Assembly: GCF_001592825.1 (NCBI RefSeq)
Contig: NZ_LTZG01000001.1
Span: 744,001-808,000 of the forward strand
Direction: 5' to 3'
Length of the DNA stretch: 64,000 nucleotides
Source: Planococcus maritimus
GTDB lineage: Bacteria > Bacillota > Bacilli > Bacillales_A > Planococcaceae
Part shown: positions 33,355 to 42,348 of the stretch, one piece after another
How positions within the stretch are numbered: the stretch's first letter is position 1
How the letters are laid out: each line of letters starts with the position of its first letter
Position numbers and translations under genes: made by a program
The notes under the pieces: generated by a model
Told to the model about the DNA's origin: nothing
Database searches by the model: none
What the model saw: only the letters and a program-made list of their open reading frames with translations

Positions 33355-33624
33355 ATGGTAGAAAAAACATTCACAATCACAGATCCAGCAGGCATGCACG
33401 CACGCCCAGCTTCAGCACTTGTAGGTTCGTTATCAAAATTCCAATCGGACATCACGATGGAATTCAAAGACAAAAAAGTCAACTTGAAATCCATCCTCGG
33501 CGTTATGTCACTGGGCGTTCCTTCTGGATCCACTGTACAAATCGCAGCTGATGGTGCAGATGAAGCAGAAGCGATGGAAACGATCGAGCGCGTACTGAAC
33601 GAGCAAGGAATCTCGAACGAATGA
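33355..33624 (+). CDS. ptsH: HPr phosphocarrier protein
   Basis: 89 residues with the active His15 (GMHARPAS) and the regulatory Ser46 region ([12 protein letters not shown]) that HPr kinase phosphorylates, which links PTS activity to CcpA control. The ribosome site AAGGAGG is strong, as expected of an abundant protein. It overlaps ptsI by 4 bases. Confidence 0.97.
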   Translation: MVEKTFTITDPAGMHARPASALVGSLSKFQSDITMEFKDKKVNLKSILGVMSLGVPSGSTVQIAADGADEAEAMETIERVLNEQGISNE

Positions 33625-35327
33625 ATCGCCTCTCCGGAATCGCAGCTTCTAATGGCATCGCCATCGCCAAGGCCTTCCGCCTCGAAAATCCGGAACTGAC
33701 AGTCGACAAGAAAAACGTGACGGACACCCAGGCGGAAATCGAACGCTTCAATCAAGCAGTGAAAGAATCCATTGCCGAACTCGAAGTGATCAAAAAACGC
33801 ACCGCAGAAGAAATCAGCGACAAGGAAGCCGCCATTTTCGGCGCCCATTTGCTCGTCCTAGAAGACCCGGAATTGATCGGGCCGATTACCGACAAGATCA
33901 AAACCGATGGCGTCAATGCCGAGTTCGCGCTTCACGAAACCTCGACAATGTTTGTTGACATGTTCGAAGCGATGGACAATGAATACATGAAAGAACGCGC
34001 CGCCGATGTGCGTGATGTCACAAAACGTGTACTCGCCCATCTCCTCGGCGTCAAGATCCAAAACCCAAGCATGATCACCGATGAAGTCGTCGTCATTGCA
34101 GAAGATTTGACTCCTTCCGATACGGTCCAATTAAACCCGAAATTCATTAAGGGCTTTATTACCGATATCGGCGGGCGCACATCCCACTCCGCGATCCTCG
34201 CACGCACATTGGAAATCCCGGCAGTTGTCGGCGCGAAATCCGCGATGAGCACAATTGATAACGGCACCATCGTCATCATTGACGGACTCGAAGGCGACGT
34301 CCTGCTCAATCCAGACGAAGCAACACTCGCTGAGTACAAAGAAAAGCAAAGCGCATTTGCCAGCCAAAAAGCCGAATGGGCCAAGCTGAAAAACGAAGCG
34401 ACCGTCACAAAAGACGGCGTGGAAGTTGAACTCGGCGCCAATATCGGCACACCGAAAGACCTCACCGGCGTTCTTGAAAACGGCGGCGAAGCAATCGGCT
34501 TGTACCGTACCGAGTTCTTGTACATGGGCCGCGACAACTTCCCGACCGAAGACGAGCAATTCGATGCCTATTCCGCTGTCTTAAAAGGCATGGAAGGCAA
34601 ACCGACCGTCGTTCGTACGCTCGACATCGGCGGCGACAAAGAATTGTCGTATCTCACTTTGCCAAAAGAACTGAACCCGTTCCTAGGGCTTCGTGCCATC
34701 CGTCTTTGCCTGGAAATGCCGGACATGTTCCGCACGCAGCTTCGCGCATTACTTCGCGCGAGTGTTCACGGAAACCTGAAAATCATGTTCCCGATGATCG
34801 CCACACTCGATGAGTTCCGCCAAGCGAAAGCGCTTCTAATGGAAGAAAAAGCGAAACTCGAAGCAGAAGGCATCGACGTGAGCGATTCCATCGAAGTCGG
34901 CATCATGGTCGAGATCCCGTCGACTGCCGTCATGGCAGATACGTTCGCAAAAGAAGTCGACTTCTTCTCTATCGGCACGAACGACCTGATCCAGTACACG
35001 ATGGCCGCTGACCGTATGAACGAATCGGTCTCTTATCTATACCAGCCATACAACCCAGCCATCCTGCGCCTCGTGAAGAACGTCATTGACGCGTCTCACA
35101 AAGAAGGCAAATGGACCGGCATGTGCGGCGAAATGGCCGGCGACGAAATCGCCATCCCGATTCTCCTCGGCCTCGGCCTGGACGAATTCTCGATGAGCGC
35201 TTCGTCCATCCTAAAAGCCCGCTCCCAGCTAAGCCGCCTATCAAAAGCGGACATGGAAGGGCACGTCGACCACATCTTAGGTCTTGCAACTTCAGAGGAA
35301 GTAGAAGACTACGTCAAAAACCTATAA
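33621..35327 (+). CDS. ptsI: PTS enzyme I
   Basis: 568 residues: N-terminal HPr-binding domain, phosphohistidine His189 in [12 protein letters not shown], and a C-terminal PEP-binding barrel with [19 protein letters not shown] and the Cys-containing GMCGEMAGD. It transfers phosphate from PEP to HPr. Starts at ATGA overlapping the ptsH stop. Of family length. Confidence 0.97.
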   Translation: MNRLSGIAASNGIAIAKAFRLENPELTVDKKNVTDTQAEIERFNQAVKESIAELEVIKKRTAEEISDKEAAIFGAHLLVLEDPELIGPITDKIKTDGVNAEFALHETSTMFVDMFEAMDNEYMKERAADVRDVTKRVLAHLLGVKIQNPSMITDEVVVIAEDLTPSDTVQLNPKFIKGFITDIGGRTSHSAILARTLEIPAVVGAKSAMSTIDNGTIVIIDGLEGDVLLNPDEATLAEYKEKQSAFASQKAEWAKLKNEATVTKDGVEVELGANIGTPKDLTGVLENGGEAIGLYRTEFLYMGRDNFPTEDEQFDAYSAVLKGMEGKPTVVRTLDIGGDKELSYLTLPKELNPFLGLRAIRLCLEMPDMFRTQLRALLRASVHGNLKIMFPMIATLDEFRQAKALLMEEKAKLEAEGIDVSDSIEVGIMVEIPSTAVMADTFAKEVDFFSIGTNDLIQYTMAADRMNESVSYLYQPYNPAILRLVKNVIDASHKEGKWTGMCGEMAGDEIAIPILLGLGLDEFSMSASSILKARSQLSRLSKADMEGHVDHILGLATSEEVEDYVKNL

Positions 35328-35332
35328 TGCCA

Positions 35333-35368
35333 AAAAAGCCGAGAACTCAGTTGAGTTCTCGGCTTTTT
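35333..35368 (+). terminator. Terminator of ptsHI
   Basis: AAAAAGCCGAGAACTCA-GT-TGAGTTCTCGGCTTTTT. The same GCCGAGAACTC stem recurs at 39170-39205, on the other side of the AT-rich patch. Confidence 0.95.
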
Positions 35369-35375
35369 CGAATGG

Positions 35376-35461
35376 AATTGTGTGGTGCACAGGGACATCC
35401 AAGCGCCAGAATCCCGCTATGACGCGAATCTCATCGCACGAATTGTGTGGTGCACAGGGAC
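35376..35461 (+). repeat. R-element, 86 bp
   Basis: R at 35376-35396 and 35441-35461, spacer 44 bp with TCCCGCTA. It starts seven bases after the terminator T-tract and ends two bases before the Xre stop codon. Confidence 0.9.
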
Positions 35462-35463
35462 AA

Positions 35464-35736
35464 CTATACTTTTTCCTTCTTCCCTGGAATCATAATATCC
35501 ATATCCAGTTCTTCTGCAATCAACCCGACCGTTTCAATAGTTGGGCTATTCAATCCTGCTTCGATCCTGCCAATGGTCGATTTCTGTAAACCTGTTCGGT
35601 CGGCCAACTGTTGTTGTGACCATCCGAGTTCTTTTCTTTTGGTTTTTATTTGAGCCGCCACATAAGCTTCTCTTTTTAGTTCTTTCACTTTCGCCGTGCC
35701 AAGAACACTTTCTGCTTTTTTCAAAAATGCATCCAT
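35464..35736 (-). CDS. Xre-family antitoxin-like regulator
   Basis: 90 residues: an N-terminal helix (KKAESVLGTAKVKELK), then a helix-turn-helix at about 30-85 (LGWSQQQLADRTGLQKSTIGRIE, then SPTIETVGLIAEELDM). The architecture is that of HigA-type antitoxins encoded after a HigB/RelE-type toxin. The sequence just upstream on the same strand is a decayed toxin, so this is probably an orphan antitoxin. ATG 35736 lies eight bases after AAAGGAG; a GTG 18 bases upstream overlaps the ribosome site. Confidence 0.85.
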   Translation of the reverse strand: MDAFLKKAESVLGTAKVKELKREAYVAAQIKTKRKELGWSQQQLADRTGLQKSTIGRIEAGLNSPTIETVGLIAEELDMDIMIPGKKEKV

Positions 35737-35754
35737 ATTAAAGGCTCCTTTCAC

Positions 35755-36000
35755 CGATACTTACTGGGAATCGAAAGAGGTATTCTTCATAGATTAACTC
35801 AGCTGGCGGGATAACGTTTTTTTGCATTACTAAGTTTGTCATCTTCTATTGATAGCAAACATGCAACAAAAAATGATTCCCATTATGTCTCAAAAGCATT
35901 ATTCTACGATTTTCGTCATCAAAAACAGTTTTACTCAGTTTTTTCAATTTGGGTATTACAGATGCCCCCAGCAATATAAAGCTTGTTAATATCCGATTGA
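35755..36000 (-). pseudogene. Remnant of a HigB/RelE-type toxin
   Basis: One minus-strand frame reads SFILLGASVIPKLKKLSK, then DDENRRIMLLRHNGNHF, LLHVCYQ, an in-frame TAG, then NVIPPAELIYEEYLFRF running into the Xre ribosome site. This order (LxxxG...P.xKKL, RRIxxxRxxxxHFLLH, then P..E...) is that of Gp49-like HigB toxins, which precede Xre antitoxins. No intact start is visible and the KKT stretch is lost. Identification rests on pattern only. Confidence 0.45.
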
Positions 36001-36224
36001 TATCTGGACTTATTTAGTGTATACGATGCGTTTACTTTTAAAGAAGTCATATTCGATTGAGTTATTTACTAAAATAAATGAATTTCTAAGAAAAAGAGAG
36101 TATATGAGAGATTTTAGTAGGAACTGTATAAAACCATTGTAGGAAAAAACGCCCTTTTATCGGTTTTACTAATTGAGTGATTCTAATGTATGCTAGCTTC
36201 AAATCTAAAGGAGAGTGATTGACA

Positions 36225-36521
36225 ATGCAAAATCATCCACTTTATCAAGAATGGAATCATATATTAGTTCCTTCAAGTGCCGGACAATTAAACGGAGTTA
36301 AACGAAACTATAGAGTTTTTTATGGAACTGTACATTGGCATACTTCAGATCCAAATAATATTCATAAGGCTTGTACAGTTTTCGTACAGTATGGATCGAA
36401 TAGAAACTTCGAAAAAGCATGTAAATTAAAGGAGATTAAAACTAATTATCCATGCCACATTCTAGATGAAGATCTAGATAAAATAACTAAAGCAATAAAT
36501 GATTTAAAAAAACAATTTTAA
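36225..36521 (+). CDS. Hypothetical protein, AT-rich, 98 aa
   Basis: A soluble protein containing LVPSSAGQLNGVKRNYRVFYGTVHW and ending in a helical segment (DKITKAINDLKKQF). GGAG lies 11 bases before ATG 36225 or five bases before TTG 36219, either of which could be the start. No family recognised. Base composition is clearly more AT-rich than the PTS genes, and the gene is oriented against its neighbours, as in horizontally acquired patches. The interval 36001-36218 shows only AT-rich promoter-like sequence. Confidence 0.6.
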   Translation: MQNHPLYQEWNHILVPSSAGQLNGVKRNYRVFYGTVHWHTSDPNNIHKACTVFVQYGSNRNFEKACKLKEIKTNYPCHILDEDLDKITKAINDLKKQF

Positions 36522-36654
36522 AAGTGAAGCCCACGATTTAAATGGCGAACCTCTTCACTATATTATTTTTATAGATAAAGGGGTTAAGTCCATTTGAATT
36601 AGATGGGCTCGAATAAACAACTACAACGATATTAGATCAATTTCATTCATTTGC

Positions 36655-37290
36655 TTATTGAAACAAAGACAACTGCCGCTCCATTTGCCTATATTCTTTC
36701 CGATCTAGACTCAATTTCTTTTCACGATAACGCGGGAATAAATCCATTAAAATAAACTCCAGTTCTTCTTTAGTTAAAGTATCTATAATATTATCTTCCG
36801 CTCGCTCCCACACATCCGTATCGAAATTTCTATTTATTTTTTTATACAACGCTGCATATAACCGTCCAACATTATTTTCTTTTGTGTTTTTCAGACCGAT
36901 AGTATTGATCATGTGTCTAACAGCTTTTCTATACCTTTTCATAGTACCTGCCAAATTTTCGTAAGTTACCTCATTCATTACGGGATGGTAATTCGGTTTG
37001 GAGACAACAATCCACCCTTTATTTAGATAAAATTTAGTTGCTTCCTCTTCATACCGATAGAATTCTTTACGGCTAACCTGTGTTGGGTCCAATTCTTTCA
37101 ACATTATATATTCAGTTTGTTTATCAAGGTAAAGCAGGGCTCTATCTCGCTCATCTAAAAACTTCGAAGTCCTAGAAACGTGCTCAATCCAACGAATTAA
37201 AAAACAAATCTCAGTTTCTCCAACGTAAACAATGTTCAATTTTTTATTGATGATTGCGTATACGCCCGCTTTTAGCAATACACCTTCCAT
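36655..37290 (-). CDS. GIY-YIG-like nuclease-fold protein
   Basis: 211 residues. Residues about 7-100 fit the GIY-YIG fold: GVYAI (motif GIY) and IVYVGET (motif YIG), Arg in IRWIEH, a Glu in YRYEEEATKFY and an Asn in SKPNYHP, which correspond to the usual catalytic set. The C-terminal half is helical and basic (KRYRKAVRHMI, YREKKLSLDRKEYR). GGAGGGA gives a good start. It lies 48 bases downstream of the coiled-coil gene on the same strand, so they probably form an operon in an AT-rich patch. A restriction, mobile-element or phage-defence role is possible; the target is unknown. Confidence 0.6.
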   Translation of the reverse strand: MEGVLLKAGVYAIINKKLNIVYVGETEICFLIRWIEHVSRTSKFLDERDRALLYLDKQTEYIMLKELDPTQVSRKEFYRYEEEATKFYLNKGWIVVSKPNYHPVMNEVTYENLAGTMKRYRKAVRHMINTIGLKNTKENNVGRLYAALYKKINRNFDTDVWERAEDNIIDTLTKEELEFILMDLFPRYREKKLSLDRKEYRQMERQLSLFQ

Positions 37291-37338
37291 TCTAATCCCT
37301 CCGCCGACTTAAGCACTTTTATATCACATAAATAATCA

Positions 37339-38964
37339 TCACTTATTAGGATCCGGCCATTTAAAATCACTGCGATAGTAATGTTTTTTTAATTTTCCCA
37401 AGTCATGTTCCCACTCAGCAATAGCATAGGAGAATTTTCTTTCTCCATTCTTTTGACCTTTTCTCAACAGAATATTATAACTAATAATCCCGACAACTTT
37501 TTTCAAACCCAGTTTAGGAACGGCGAGTTCTAATGCTTGCCATCTTTTGGCTCGCGTAACACCTGTAATCTGATATCCCAGTTTTTTTAATTCGCTCGTC
37601 TCATTCAATATTTTCTCATCGCTTAATAGATTTTCTTTTGTCGTCTTAACTTCAGTTGGCGGCCAAGCAAAGGAATCTGATTGGACTTTCACTTGTTCTT
37701 CGGGAGGTATTGTATATCTCATCTCTCCGGTCTTAATAACCAAGGGAGCAATTTGATCGCTAAATGCACGATAATCTTTGTTTGCTAAAAATGCTCGACC
37801 TCTATCTTTACTAAACCAGACGTCGATTTCTTTATATAAATAGATCTGGTTTGGTGTGCCTCTTTGGTACAAAGGCAGCTTTACGCGCTTGCGTTGTAAT
37901 CCCAATGTTTGTTTCAACTTGCCATATTCGCTTGCAGTAATTATATAAACTGGCGCTTCGTGAGCTTGTACGCCACTTAGTAAACGTTGCTTGATTCGGC
38001 TATCGACTTTTTTTAAAACCATGTTCCGTTCCAAATTCGTAAAATTCTTATTTGAACGGAATGCATTTCTTGATACTCGATAGGATTCTTCCGTCACACC
38101 AGCCAGTTTAGTTGCTTGATAATACAAATCGAAATCTTTCTCGTTTTGCATACCTTGTGGGTAGAAATCTTTCACACTTTCGAGAATCCCTTGTTCACTA
38201 TTAAATAAGTAGCTATACCAAAAGTAAAATTCAAAATCCTCTTCAGTAATCGTTGACAACAAGAAACTCCATTCGACAGTTATTATGTGTTCGAGAGCCT
38301 CCTTTAAAGTCTTTTCTTGCTTAAATACAAGTAGCAAGCGGAAGTAGTCCCGAATTAAATTTGATTCATTTCGATCTAATAAAGCCGTAAATATCTCTGT
38401 GTGCTTTGACCTCAACAGGTCTCGAAAAAGTTTCTCTCCATTAGTGTCGATACTCTTAATACCGTAGTTTATTGCTTGTTTAATTAAAGAATCTAATTGG
38501 CAATCAATTGTTTCAGTAGCACTTAAAATTTCCTTGCATATTATCGAGATGCGATGATTGAAATCACTTATTTTAAACTGATTTCTGTAGAGTGTAGAGT
38601 TCAATTCTTTAAGCAAATTAATTAAGGTTTTATTTTCTCTTTTATTCCAAAGCTGCTCCATAGCTGAAGCGAGATCAGCTATTTCTTGTAGATCGTTTCG
38701 TTCAAGTGTATTTCTAAACTCCATCAGATTTTCATCCTCTAGAATATTTGGATAAGAAAGCGATTGCCTTTTATTCAGCTCTATTTCTTTTGCTTGCTGT
38801 TGGATTATAAACATTAATTCTACATTTCGTGCATTACTTTCTAACACTTGTTTTTTAAGCTTTTGAATTTCCGTATTTTTCGTGTCTAATTGTTTCTCAT
38901 ATTCTCCTATAAGAATAGTGAGTTCACTTTCTATTAGACCCATAACTTTTTCTTTTCCAGTCAT
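37339..38964 (-). CDS. Coiled-coil protein of unknown function, 541 aa
   Basis: The start at ATG 38964 (AGGAAG seven bases upstream) gives an N-terminal coiled coil (EYEKQLDTKNTEIQKLKK, residues about 15-70), a long helical middle, a strand-rich segment (APVYIITASEYGKLK, QIYLYKEIDVWF) and a C-terminal domain of about 85 residues with GYQITGVTRAKRWQAL, AVPKLGLKKVVG and AIAEWEHDLGKLKK. I recognise no catalytic motif. The C-terminal pattern looks conserved rather than random but I cannot name it. Paired with the GIY-YIG-like gene; very AT-rich compared with the core genes. Confidence 0.6.
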   Translation of the reverse strand: MTGKEKVMGLIESELTILIGEYEKQLDTKNTEIQKLKKQVLESNARNVELMFIIQQQAKEIELNKRQSLSYPNILEDENLMEFRNTLERNDLQEIADLASAMEQLWNKRENKTLINLLKELNSTLYRNQFKISDFNHRISIICKEILSATETIDCQLDSLIKQAINYGIKSIDTNGEKLFRDLLRSKHTEIFTALLDRNESNLIRDYFRLLLVFKQEKTLKEALEHIITVEWSFLLSTITEEDFEFYFWYSYLFNSEQGILESVKDFYPQGMQNEKDFDLYYQATKLAGVTEESYRVSRNAFRSNKNFTNLERNMVLKKVDSRIKQRLLSGVQAHEAPVYIITASEYGKLKQTLGLQRKRVKLPLYQRGTPNQIYLYKEIDVWFSKDRGRAFLANKDYRAFSDQIAPLVIKTGEMRYTIPPEEQVKVQSDSFAWPPTEVKTTKENLLSDEKILNETSELKKLGYQITGVTRAKRWQALELAVPKLGLKKVVGIISYNILLRKGQKNGERKFSYAIAEWEHDLGKLKKHYYRSDFKWPDPNK

Positions 38965-39169
38965 ATTTTCACTTCCTGTTTTCATTAAATATTTTGAAGT
39001 TTGTTACTATATTATATACATATGATAAGAGCGCGAAAAGACACACTTAAAGTCAAGATTTCATACAAAAAATATTTTAGTGTCAACGATTTGTGGCTGA
39101 ATGAGTTACACACTTCATCGTTTAGAAAGAAATCTTGTAGACTTCTTTTACTATGATAATTAGGTAACT

Positions 39170-39205
39170 AAAAAGCCGAGAACTCTTTAGAGTTCTCGGC
39201 TTTTT
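39170..39205. terminator. Terminator, near copy of the ptsHI terminator
   Basis: AAAAAGCCGAGAACTC-TTTA-GAGTTCTCGGCTTTTT: the same stem as 35333-35368. On the minus strand it follows the small gene at 39240 and an R copy. The stretch 38965-39169 is AT-rich and non-coding. Confidence 0.9.
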
Positions 39206-39213
39206 GACAATTG

Positions 39214-39234
39214 AATTGCGTGGCGCACAGGGAC
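39214..39234 (+). repeat. Single R copy
   Basis: The only unpaired R: no second copy 65 bp on, where the small gene's coding sequence lies. It starts eight bases after the terminator and ends five bases before the stop codon at 39240. Confidence 0.85.
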
Positions 39235-39239
39235 TATCC

Positions 39240-39398
39240 CTATATTCTCTTCAGCTTGCTGCCGACTGGCACATGCCACTGCGGCGCCAATTTCTCCAGC
39301 TTATACTGCTTATAGCCGTCGATATAGTCCTTATAAGTTTGCAAATAATTTTTAGTCGGGGTCTCCAGTGTTAATTCTTTTTTTACAGTTGTAGTCAT
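39240..39398 (-). CDS. Small protein, 52 aa
   Basis: ATG 39398, nine bases after GGAGG, opens a 52-residue frame: MTTTVKKELTLETPTKNY, then a Tyr/Lys-rich helix (YKDYIDGYKQYKLEKLAP) and a basic end (VGSKLKRI). The good ribosome site and the R/terminator arrangement directly after its stop, as at other genes, support a real gene. No family recognised. The gap 39399-39534 shows nothing. Confidence 0.6.
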   Translation of the reverse strand: MTTTVKKELTLETPTKNYLQTYKDYIDGYKQYKLEKLAPQWHVPVGSKLKRI

Positions 39399-39534
39399 CC
39401 GGTTCATCCTCCTCGGTTTTGGTCCTTACAAGTATTAAGTACGCGGCCACTAACTTGGTTCTTTAAACCTTGCTGGTCATGCTAAATTAAATGCATTTCT
39501 TCCCTTTCAAAAGATACAGGAAGATCTGCCATAA

Positions 39535-40034
39535 TCACTTTGTTCGCGCTAACACATCAAGTGCATCCGTCAGCCGTTCTACAAAATCTGCCAAAGCTTC
39601 CTTCGAAGCAATCCGCAGTATGTGCTGCCCGTCATTTACTTGAGAGCTTTGCGCATAACTCGTTGGCAACAAGAGCGGATGTTCAATAAGGGCTCGTGTG
39701 AACCGAGCCACTTGCTCAACCGGAATCAAGATTTCTGCATCGTTCACACCCAATTGCTCATCTCGGTACAATTGAACGGAAACACCCCGTTCCATCGGCA
39801 AGCCAATATACAATTGAGGAGTTTTTGCTCTCCCGTTTTAGGAATGACACACTCCTCAGTCTGCAAGGGCGCTGTCGCTGCTGCATCCATCTGCCTTTTA
39901 ATCTTGTCGCTTGGTGAAATCACCTGTTGCATGTTCATCATGCCAACCATACCCCCGCTCGATTTGATTAATTGCCAGTACCGGCTTTTTCCAATCATCC
40001 CATGAGCCCAAAACCCTGAAACTGCTTTTGCCAT
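39535..40034 (-). pseudogene. Hypothetical gene frameshifted in a poly-A tract
   Basis: Two overlapping minus-strand frames join into one protein if the A5 run (plus-strand T5 at 39822-39826) had six A: MAKAVSGFWAHGMIGKSR, then GGMVGMMNMQQVISPSDKIK, then IPKTGEQKTPQLYIGLPMERG and the tail ending TDALDVLARTK, about 166 residues. The join reads smoothly, so a one-base deletion or a sequencing error is likely. No recognised function. The start at 40034 has only a weak ribosome site. The gap 40035-40441 is AT-rich with no credible gene. Confidence 0.65.
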
Positions 40035-40441
40035 CACCAATTAATACTTTAATATCAATTAATTATCTCTAAAGCAATTTAGTATAATATTTAACACTAC
40101 AATAAGACTACATTAAGGGCCAAAATATGTAAAGTAAGCTATGAAAATTCTCATAATTCAGATTTTATTTTGTTTTTCTTGTATACTTTTAATGGAAAAT
40201 TTCCAGCCTGCGAATTGACCGAGAAACAAACAAGATTGCGGGGAATCCACTGTTTTAAAGGTTTCTTTCCCCACTTTTTCAAATATTCTTCGGTGCATAC
40301 CCTGCCTGGTTTACAGAAAAAAGGAAATCGCTATAATGTTTTTTTGAAACTTTTTTCTCGACCTACACTCTTTTTTGCATGCATTCGTTTACTTATGACC
40401 ATTCAATAAGTTTTATAAAAATTCAGAACGTCTATCTTTTA

Positions 40442-40527
40442 AATTGTGTGGCGCACAGGGACAGAGACGAAACAAACTCCCGAAGCGACGCAAATTTTGC
40501 GCTAAAAATTGTGTCATGCACAGGGAC
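40442..40527 (+). repeat. R-element, 86 bp
   Basis: R at 40442-40462 and 40507-40527, spacer 44 bp (core ACTCCCGA). It is followed by the terminator at 40560 and a second R-element. Confidence 0.9.
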
Positions 40528-40559
40528 ATTACACAACAGACCCGAAAATCCAGAATGCA

Positions 40560-40599
40560 TAAAAGCCCCTTGAACTCATTCGAGTTCAAGGGGCTTTTG
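40560..40599. terminator. Terminator between two R-elements
   Basis: AAAAGCCCCTTGAACTC-ATTC-GAGTTCAAGGGGCTTTT. It serves the AGCS symporter gene on the minus strand. Confidence 0.9.
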
Positions 40600-40615
40600 A
40601 TGTTCCAGCTACTGA

Positions 40616-40701
40616 AATTGTGTGGCGCACAGGGACAGCGAAGCATCGATATCCCTCCACGCCGCCAATCTTTCTTTCCGAATTGTGTGGTGCACAGGGA
40701 C
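40616..40701 (+). repeat. R-element, 86 bp
   Basis: R at 40616-40636 and 40681-40701, spacer 44 bp with CCCTCCAC. It ends nine bases before the symporter stop codon. Confidence 0.9.
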
Positions 40702-40710
40702 GCAAAACAC

Positions 40711-42120
40711 CTACTCTTCCCTCACGGCTTTCCAACGTTTCGCCCGTTTCTTCACTTTCCGGTCCTTATGATAGTACTCATCCGACGAGAAGAATTCGTT
40801 TTTCAAGTCTTTTACTTTGTTACTAAGCAGTAAGATCGCGATGATGTTCGGGATGAGGATGGCCGCAAGCATGATGTCGAGGAAGCCCCAGATGACTTCT
40901 GCCGCACCAACTGCACCTAGGATAACAGCGAATACGTAAACCACTTGCATGCCTTGTGCGGCTTTTAGGCCGAATAAGAACTCCGCTTGCTTCGCGCCAT
41001 AGAACACGACGACCAAAATCGTCGACAGTACGAAGAAAATTAAGGCAATCGTTACGAGAATGGCACCGAAGTCACCGAAATACTCTTCAAAGGCCAGGCT
41101 CGTCAAAGCCGATGAATTCTCCATGGCGCCTTCTTCAGTCCACACGCCGGAAGACAAGATGACAAATGCGGTCGCCGTACAGACGATCAAAGTATCCACA
41201 ACTACACCAATAACGGCCCAAAAGCCTTGGCGCACCGGATGGTCGGTTGTCGCCGCAGCATGTGCAATCGGCGCTGTCCCGAGTCCCGCTTCATTGGAAT
41301 ACAATCCGCGGGCAAAGCCCCAGCGAATGACTTCTACAATTGCCGCACCGGCAAAACCACCCATGACAGGCGCCGGTGAAAAGGCGTTGCTAAAGATCAG
41401 CATGAAGAATTCCGGAACCGCTTGAACGTTCATTAACAAAATGACAACAGCCCCACCGACGTAGATCAAGGCCATGAACGGCACGAAAATCTCCGTCACT
41501 TTGCCGATGCGCTTGATGCCGCCAAAGACGACGATCGATACTAAAATAGCAGTCGCGATGCCTGTCCATAAGGCAGGAATGCTGAATGTTGCTTCCACAG
41601 TGCTCGCAATCGAGTTCCCTTGCACCATGATGCTCGGAATCAATTCAATCATTAATGCAAACGAGAACCAGACGCCGAGCCATTTCATGTTCAAGCCCTT
41701 CGTCATGTAATACATCGGCCCGCCGACAAATTCGCCGTTGCCGTTTTTCTCGCGGTACTCCACCGCCAGTACGCTTTCCGCGAATTTCAGCGCCATGCCG
41801 ATCAATGCGATGACCCACATCCAAAAAATTGCGCCCGGCCCGCCGAACATGATCGCCGCCGGAACCCCGACAATGTTCGCAGCACCGATCGTCGAAGACA
41901 AAGCAGACGTCAATGCCTGGAACGGCGTAACCGTCCCTTCGCCTTTAGGTCTTCTGAAAATGCTACCGAACGTTTGCCCTACTATGTATCTGAAATACCG
42001 AAACTGAAAAAACCCTAATTTAAACGTCATATAAAGTCCAGAAACCAATAACAATGTAATGAGCGGGATGCCCCATATCCACGCTGAAAAATCAGCAATT
42101 CCCTTCATAAATCCTTCCAA
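40711..42120 (-). CDS. Alanine/glycine:cation symporter (AGCS family)
   Basis: 469 residues, about 10-11 membrane helices, with AGCS signatures: GTVTPFQALTSALSSTIGAANIVG in the first third (written in the protein as one block) and the family hallmark GLYSNEAGLGTAPIAHAAA near 275. It takes up alanine or glycine with Na+ or H+. The TTG at 42120 has GGGGGAG upstream; an ATG 12 bases later with AAGG is an alternative. Single gene with a terminator and R-elements after it. Confidence 0.93.
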   Translation of the reverse strand: MEGFMKGIADFSAWIWGIPLITLLLVSGLYMTFKLGFFQFRYFRYIVGQTFGSIFRRPKGEGTVTPFQALTSALSSTIGAANIVGVPAAIMFGGPGAIFWMWVIALIGMALKFAESVLAVEYREKNGNGEFVGGPMYYMTKGLNMKWLGVWFSFALMIELIPSIMVQGNSIASTVEATFSIPALWTGIATAILVSIVVFGGIKRIGKVTEIFVPFMALIYVGGAVVILLMNVQAVPEFFMLIFSNAFSPAPVMGGFAGAAIVEVIRWGFARGLYSNEAGLGTAPIAHAAATTDHPVRQGFWAVIGVVVDTLIVCTATAFVILSSGVWTEEGAMENSSALTSLAFEEYFGDFGAILVTIALIFFVLSTILVVVFYGAKQAEFLFGLKAAQGMQVVYVFAVILGAVGAAEVIWGFLDIMLAAILIPNIIAILLLSNKVKDLKNEFFSSDEYYHKDRKVKKRAKRWKAVREE

Positions 42121-42279
42121 CTGTTCTCCCCCTATAATATTTCAAGATATGAAATATTTCCCTCACTCCATAAGGTTTAAACAATATTCAGGAAATTATT
42201 TTGCATATTTAGCAAAACTCGGCAATTCCGCTCATAACAGGACCTCTCGCTTCATTCCATTTTCCTCCCCGAATACACC

Positions 42280-42315
42280 AAAACCCCATACTCCATAAAG
42301 GAATCCGAGGTTTTT
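42280..42315. terminator. Imperfect bidirectional terminator
   Basis: AAAACCTCGGATTCC pairs with GGAGTATGGGGTTTT on the minus strand (one mismatch, several G-T), with T-tracts both ways. It lies downstream of the DUF6241-like gene ending at 42349. The rest of 42121-42348 shows nothing. Confidence 0.6.
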
Positions 42316-42348
42316 ACATGGCAGGCCATGAAGTTTTAAGACATTCGG

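Noticed and set aside
40170..40409. Plus-strand frame of 79 codons in the 40.0-40.4 kb gap
   Set aside because: No ribosome site, no domain, composition typical of AT-rich non-coding DNA.
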